In this document: positions 59,224 through 64,000 of the stretch, one piece after another
How positions within the stretch are numbered: the stretch's first letter is position 1
Layout of the letters: the number at the start of each line of letters is the position of its first letter
NCBI GenBank assembly: GCA_023313575.1
Contig: JAJTTP010000005.1
Span: 682,001-746,000 of the forward strand
DNA: 64,000 nt
Direction: 5' to 3'
Source: Eutypella sp. D-1
Taxonomy: Eukaryota > Ascomycota > Sordariomycetes > Xylariales > Diatrypaceae
Made by a program: the position numbers and the translations under genes
The notes under the pieces: generated by a model
Told to the model about the DNA's origin: nothing
The model's database searches: none
What the model saw: the letters and a program-made list of their open reading frames with translations, nothing else

Positions 59224-61609
59224 CTATTTACAAAATCTAGTCGCGGCCAAAACCAACCCGTCTGTGACCTTCTTTATTGATTCCACGTCGACCCACTCGC
59301 ATTTGGAATGTAACCCATCCCCCTTCGGACCCCAGAGCAAACATGGTATGCCTGCATCGAACAGCAACGCGCAGTCTGTCCAGAAGGGGGCGCTTTTGGG
59401 GATGATGTTCTTCCCCAGAACTTCGCTCGCCACTTCTGCGAAAAGCCTCGCGAATTCGTGCTGCACCGGAAGTTCGAACGGCGGTCGGTGGAACGTCACC
59501 TCGATGCCGTATTTGAAGCCCGAGACCGTTTGTCGGACGCGCTCTAGCAGCTCCTCTATTTCCTGCCGGACCGACTCGGGTGTCTCTCCGGGAATGGTGC
59601 GCCGCTCGATATCGATTGTGCACTCAGCGGGATACGAGGACAACTCCTCCCCTCCCTTGATCAGAGATGCATGGACGCTTGGATGTCCAGCTGCGGGGTG
59701 TCCCGGGCCTCGGAGTAGGTTCTCCGCGTAACGGTCGAGCTCCACTAGGAAGTACCCGGCCTTGGAGATAGCGTCGACGCCAAGGTCTGGCCTCGACCCA
59801 TGATAAGCGACCCCGTGGACGCGTACCTTGAGCCAGACAAATCCCCGGTGAGCGTTGTTGATCTCCATATTCGTGGGCTCGTTGACGAGCGCGGCGTCCG
59901 CTCGCCAACCCGCTTGTAAGACCTGCTCCGTACCAATGCTTGTGTCTTCCTCGTCAGCAACGGCGGCTAGTATGGCGTCTCCCCGTAGGCCGAGTTCCTT
60001 CGCACGGGTTAAGGCAACCATTCCAGCGGCTAATCCACACTTCATATCTGCTGCACCTCTGCCATATAGTTTCCCATCTTCAATAGCTCCGGCAAGCGGA
60101 TCCCCATCGTAGCCCATCAGCGTTACGGTATCCAAGTGCCCGTTGAACATGAGGCTCTTCCCTCCGCCTGAGCCACGAGTAATTCCAATAACAGACGGAC
60201 GCCCACGGGTGGGCTCGATGCAGTGTGTCTCGATATCGCGATGCTCCAACCACGCTGTCACGAATCGAGCCACCTCAGTCTCGCCCGGACCACCAACGCT
60301 ACCGAGAGTCGGACTAGCCGAGTTGATCTGAACAAGTGCTTGAGTCAACTCGATGGGATCGTCAGTTGAGACGCTGCGCGGAACCGGGTACTCCCTGTAC
60401 CCTTCGGTGCAGAATAGTACGATGATGGAATCCTTCTTAAGTCCTAGTTTCAGCTTATCTTGACTTGTGAGTCGGCGTAGCGCAGCCAGGCCAGAAGCTC
60501 CACACGGGCCAGCAGACACGCCGGCCTTCTCCTGGATATACATGGCAGCTTCGTGGGCTTCATAGTCGGATACCGTGAGGCTGGAGTCAACGGCATCGCG
60601 CAGCAGCGGCCAAGCAATGGTAGAAGGGGTCCCACAATCGAGACCAGCCATAATAGTTGGGCTAGTATCCAACGCGGTGAGCTTCCCTTGGCGGAAGCTC
60701 TTGTACATGCAAGCCGCCGTGTCTGGCTCGACGGTCATGACCTTTGCAGTCGACTCGGAACGTTTAAAGTGACTCACTACAGCCTGAGCGAAGGACCCAA
60801 CGCCCACAGGCGCAACGACGAGGTCCACTGGCTTGTCTATCTGTTCTCTAATCTCGCTCATCATGGTGCCGTACCCATCGACGATCCACTTAACGCAACC
60901 AGAGGGAGAAATGTCAGCATCGGAATACTTTCACGGATAAGGAGGCTCTGTGAAAGCATACATGCATGATAGAGAAGGGAGGTCTTACCTGAGGAATAAC
61001 AGTGTAATCGCCGAAAGCGAAATCTTGAATAAGAATACCAAAAGGATCCTGCTCTGACGCTTTCTGTGCTTCTAGTACCGTATCATCGTAGCTCCCATCG
61101 TAAGGTACTACCGTAGCCCCCTCCGACTGGATCAGCTCTATAGTGGAGGCATGCATCGTTGAAGGGACGTGAATCTGGGACGCGATGCCGAAAACCGTGC
61201 CCATGCGAGCCACAGCGCGACCATGGTTTCCGTCGGTTGCGGCGTATAAAACGAATTTTCGTCCAGCCGCTGCTTCTGCCGCAGCCGCCGCATTCTTCAA
61301 TGTATCGAGGTCCGTGTCAAGCGGAAGATTCAGCCTCTGAATGAGGGCTCGGAAGCTACCCCAAGAAGCCCCAAGGACTTTGAAGGATGGCAGCCCAAAT
61401 CGGCTCGTCTCGTCCTTGAGACATACTGCACCAACCCCTAGCTCTCTGGCAACGCCGTCTAGATAGACTAGATTCGTCTGACTGTAGCCCGGCAGCTGCG
61501 CATGAAAATGACGAGCTAACCCTGTGACCTGGTCTGTCGTGTCTGCCAATTCAGCTGGAATCGCTAATGCGGCGGGGTTGAAATAGACAGAACGGCGATA
61601 TGCGGACAT
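59224..61609 (-). CDS. Fusion of diaminopropionate ammonia-lyase-like PLP enzyme and M20 deacylase
   Basis: Minus-strand exons 61609-60989 and 60888-59224, joined over a 100-nt intron, give 761 residues; start ATG at 61609 has an AAAATG context, the frame extends further only with a TTG. Part 1 (about 1-375) is a fold-type II PLP enzyme: SRFGLPSFK with Lys 77, the TDGNHG loop (126-130), the PVGVGSFAQA Gly loop (235-243) and FCTEGYREY end. It is nearest to diaminopropionate ammonia-lyase, which makes pyruvate and two NH3. Part 2 (about 383-761) is an M20/ArgE-like metallopeptidase: GHLDT (His 458, Asp 460), GRGAADMK (Asp 488), DEED (Glu 520-521), NEPT and LHSKCEW (His 734). Both active sites look intact. 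Residues are approximate, by counting. The substrate of the fused enzyme is unknown. Confidence 0.85.
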
Positions 61610-62509
61610 TTTGAGAAGAAGTAAATCCGAGGATGGCTTGCTTACTCTACGAAGTATGGAGGCCAATATAACGAGCTTTTAGGACAGACGCCAGGGTAAA
61701 ATCATCGCTTTCAATAATTGCGCATGTCAATGTTTTTACCCTTCTATAGGTAGCCTGCGCGCCCTAGTAGTATAGTGGCGCCTTCTAAGGACATACTATT
61801 AGAAATAGCACACCAGAAATGCCTACCTACGATCACACGCTGTTTAGTCGTTAATTTCCGATTCAGATATCATTTCGATTTTGTTATTTGCTGAATTTTG
61901 CTAAATAGAATAAAGAGAAAACAATTCCAAAAACCACCAAAACCTAACGCCTATCCTGGAGTGATAAGGCATGTTACTCGTACTTATGAAGTGTATCCTT
62001 ATGCGCCCTACATTAGCACAGTATAGATACCCTTGGAATGGTCTGCATTAGAGGGGTTTAAAGGGGCGGGGGCGGGTCCGGCGGGGGTGGTACAATGCCG
62101 AGTGGGAAGGGTCAGTAAGGGGTTAGGAGCAACTGCTACTACTACTATACTCGAAAACGGAGAACGACAGAAAGAGTTAAATGCATGGCCATTGATTTTG
62201 CCTTGATCAAAACATACCCTGGATTGGAAGGGGACATACAATCACACTAGAAAGCTATGAAAAACTTTATTGCTGTTTAATTCCCGATTTCGCCGAAATC
62301 ATGGTTATAGATTCATGTATACCCATTTCAAGTGCGTGTGTTGTTGGAGGGCGCTGTGGGTATCATTAGGAGGGCGCAAAATTATGTAAATACATCCGGC
62401 GCTTTGGATTACACCCTCAAAGTCGTCTCCAATGTGCAACCCCGCCATGTGCTAAAGAAAAACGACGAAGACGAGAACATATAAATAAGGCGCCCATTTC
62501 TGAAGAACC
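61610..62509. promoter_or_regulatory. Shared divergent promoter region of fusion gene and carbamoylase-like gene
   Basis: 900 bp between start codons that point away from each other. It has a canonical TGATAAG site at 61962-61968, the type bound by the GATA-factor AreA/Nit2 that governs nitrogen catabolism in fungi, and a G-rich GGGGCGGGGGCGGG run near 62065. TATAAATA lies at 62480-62487, close to the carbamoylase start. One GATA site alone is weak evidence. Confidence 0.55.
62480..62487 (+). promoter_or_regulatory. TATA-like element of the carbamoylase-like gene
   Basis: TATAAATA lies only 23 bases upstream of the first ATG (62510). Since transcripts usually start further downstream, the true start codon could be the later in-frame ATG at 62594. 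Confidence 0.4.
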
Positions 62510-64000
62510 ATGATGGCCACGGCAATTCTCCGTCCGCATATTGGGAGCAAGTCTCTGAATTGCTCATGGAACATTGCTCCAAGACTATCCAAGATGGGAA
62601 AACAATCGTTCTCTTCTGCCCGTAATAGCAAGGCTAACAGCAGCGCCCCTAGGCCTGCCTTGAAAATCAACTCCGACCGCCTTCTAGAGACTATCCACCA
62701 TACAGCGCAATGGGGCGCAGCTCATCGTTATGGAAAGTGTGTTTTCCCCGTATGATTACTTCCCACAGTTCTATGTAGCAGCGCAAAAGCAATTTTTCCT
62801 AATCAAGGGCCTGTTGGCTTCATTCATCAAGGGAAGCAACACAGACCGGAATGGCGCGGCTAGCGCTGTCCGACGACGATGCGCGCGTCCGGCGATGGTT
62901 TGCAGATGAAACCAAGAGTCTTGGATGCTCACGCACGATCGACGAGATGGGGAATATGTTTGCGCGACGTGCGGGTTCTGCTTCGTCGCTGGAGCCAATG
63001 ATTGCGATGGGGAGCCATCTTGACACCCAGCCCCGTGGAGGTCGGTACGACGGCATTCTCGGCATCGTCTCCGCAGTGGAGGCCCTAAGAACTCTGAACG
63101 ATGCTGGATATGACACCCATTTTGATATTGGTGTCGTCAATTGGACCAAGTGAGTATATGAAGGGCCAACGCCGTGTGCTTTCGAGTGTTGGTCTCGCTC
63201 CTGAGTATTTAAGAGCTGACTGTAGCGACTATCTGCAGCGAGGAAGGTGCTCGGTTTCCGAAATCGATGATGGCGTCAGGTGTCTGGGCGGGATATATCC
63301 CCGTCGAAGATGCCTGGGGTATGAAAGATGTTTTCGACCCGACAGTGACCGTCAAGTCGGAGCTTGAAAGACATCGGATGCTCGGGCCCGTGCCCTGCTC
63401 CCACATTCCCGGTAAGGGTTACCCGCTCGGAGCCCACTTCGAACTGCACATTGAGCAGGGTCCCATACTCCAAGAGGCTGGCAAGAGAATTGGTGTCGTC
63501 AAAGGTGTCCAGGGTTACCGCTGGCTCACCATCATTATCGAGGGCCGTGATGCCCATACGGGGACGACTCCACTAGATATGCGCAAGGATCCGCTCCTCG
63601 CCGCTGCCCGGATGATTTCCGCTTCGAACGACATTGCAAGACGGCTCGGAGCTCTGGCTTCTACCGGGATCTTGAAAATACCCTCGACATCTTCGACAAA
63701 TACGGTGGCCTCCCAGGCTTCTTTTACCCTTGACATCCGACACCCCTCGGATGCAGTGGTGGCTCAAGTTCAGGACGAGTGTCTCAAATCATTCAACACT
63801 ATCGCTGCCGCAGAGAAGGTGCGTCTCGAATGGACATTAGACACCGACTCCCCCGCCGTTGAATTCGACCCGACCTGCATCGAGACGGTCGAAGGCGTGG
63901 CTACTCGGTTGGAAGGACCCGATGGTTGGCTTCATATGACGAGCGGGGCCGGCCACGACAGCGCATATGCCAGCTATCGGTGCCCGACATCCATGATATT
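62510..64000 (+). CDS. N-carbamoyl-amino-acid hydrolase / allantoate amidohydrolase-like M20 enzyme, 5' part
   Basis: Exons 62510-62736, 62832-63149 and 63239-64000 (runs off the window). Donor GTGTGT and acceptor TCAAG at 62736/62832 are preferred because they give HRYGKEATQTGMARLALS, matching the spacing of the family; 62749/62845 is an alternative. Metal and substrate motifs: GSHLDTQPRGGRYDG (His 138, Asp 140, Asp 149), NWTNEEGARFP (Glu 183-184), ELHIEQG (His 252), AHTGTTPLDMR (His 288) and SGAGHDSAYAS near the end. This is the amidohydrolase group of M20 that removes an N-carbamoyl group from amino acids or allantoate, releasing CO2 and ammonia. The basic, acid-poor N-terminus of about 50 residues could target mitochondria or be absent if translation starts at 62594. 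The second exon junction splits the Asn of WTNEE. Confidence 0.85.

Noticed and set aside
61748..61800. TAGTAGTATAGTGG, similar to the 5' half of a glycine tRNA
   Set aside because: No T-arm or matching acceptor end downstream.

Overview
The window is chromosomal DNA of a filamentous ascomycete (Pezizomycotina, probably Sordariomycetes-like; no finer placement is claimed). The reasons are short spliceosomal introns (52-112 nt) with GT..AG ends and CTAAC/CTGAC-type branch sites, large gene spacing, and families typical of these fungi: a Pom1/DYRK kinase with a long disordered N-terminus, a TPR/F-box/leucine-rich protein, an ascomycete heme peroxidase and an ArsB/NhaD-like permease. No bacterial, viral or CRISPR feature was seen. 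All splice sites were read by eye; the schema has no joins, so exon coordinates are in the evidence text.

Left part (1-18.2 kb), mostly housekeeping genes on the + strand: the 3' part of MPP10 (ribosome biogenesis), a nine-exon secreted protein of unknown function, a conserved SAP-like protein with a basic Ser/Lys/Ala-rich middle, a small two-exon membrane protein of the DMAC1/DUF4536 type, and a Pom1-like DYRK kinase. The kinase has a 57-nt intron without stop codons in its catalytic domain and probably an N-terminus that starts upstream of the first ATG in frame.

Middle (18.2-40.9 kb): an almost empty 22.7-kb stretch rich in the short palindromic motif TACCTAGGTA and its half-sites. The only gene I can support in it is a small Cys-containing 82-residue protein at 32.9 kb.

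Right part (40.8-64 kb), accessory in character: a Dia2/Pof3-like TPR/F-box protein, a small GNAT acetyltransferase, an N-terminally short ArsB/NhaD-like permease (- strand), an APH-family phosphotransferase-like gene with a GC-AG intron, a secreted plant-type heme peroxidase and a MATE transporter. Last come two divergent amino-acid catabolic genes: a fusion of a diaminopropionate ammonia-lyase-like PLP enzyme with an M20 deacylase (- strand), and an N-carbamoyl-amino-acid hydrolase/allantoate-amidohydrolase-like gene (+ strand) that runs off the window. The last two share a 0.9-kb promoter region. I infer that they form a pathway that strips acyl or carbamoyl groups from a diamino acid and then deaminates it. 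This is the most interesting biological system here. A cluster of small inverted repeats at 50.3-50.8 kb looks like non-autonomous DNA transposon debris.
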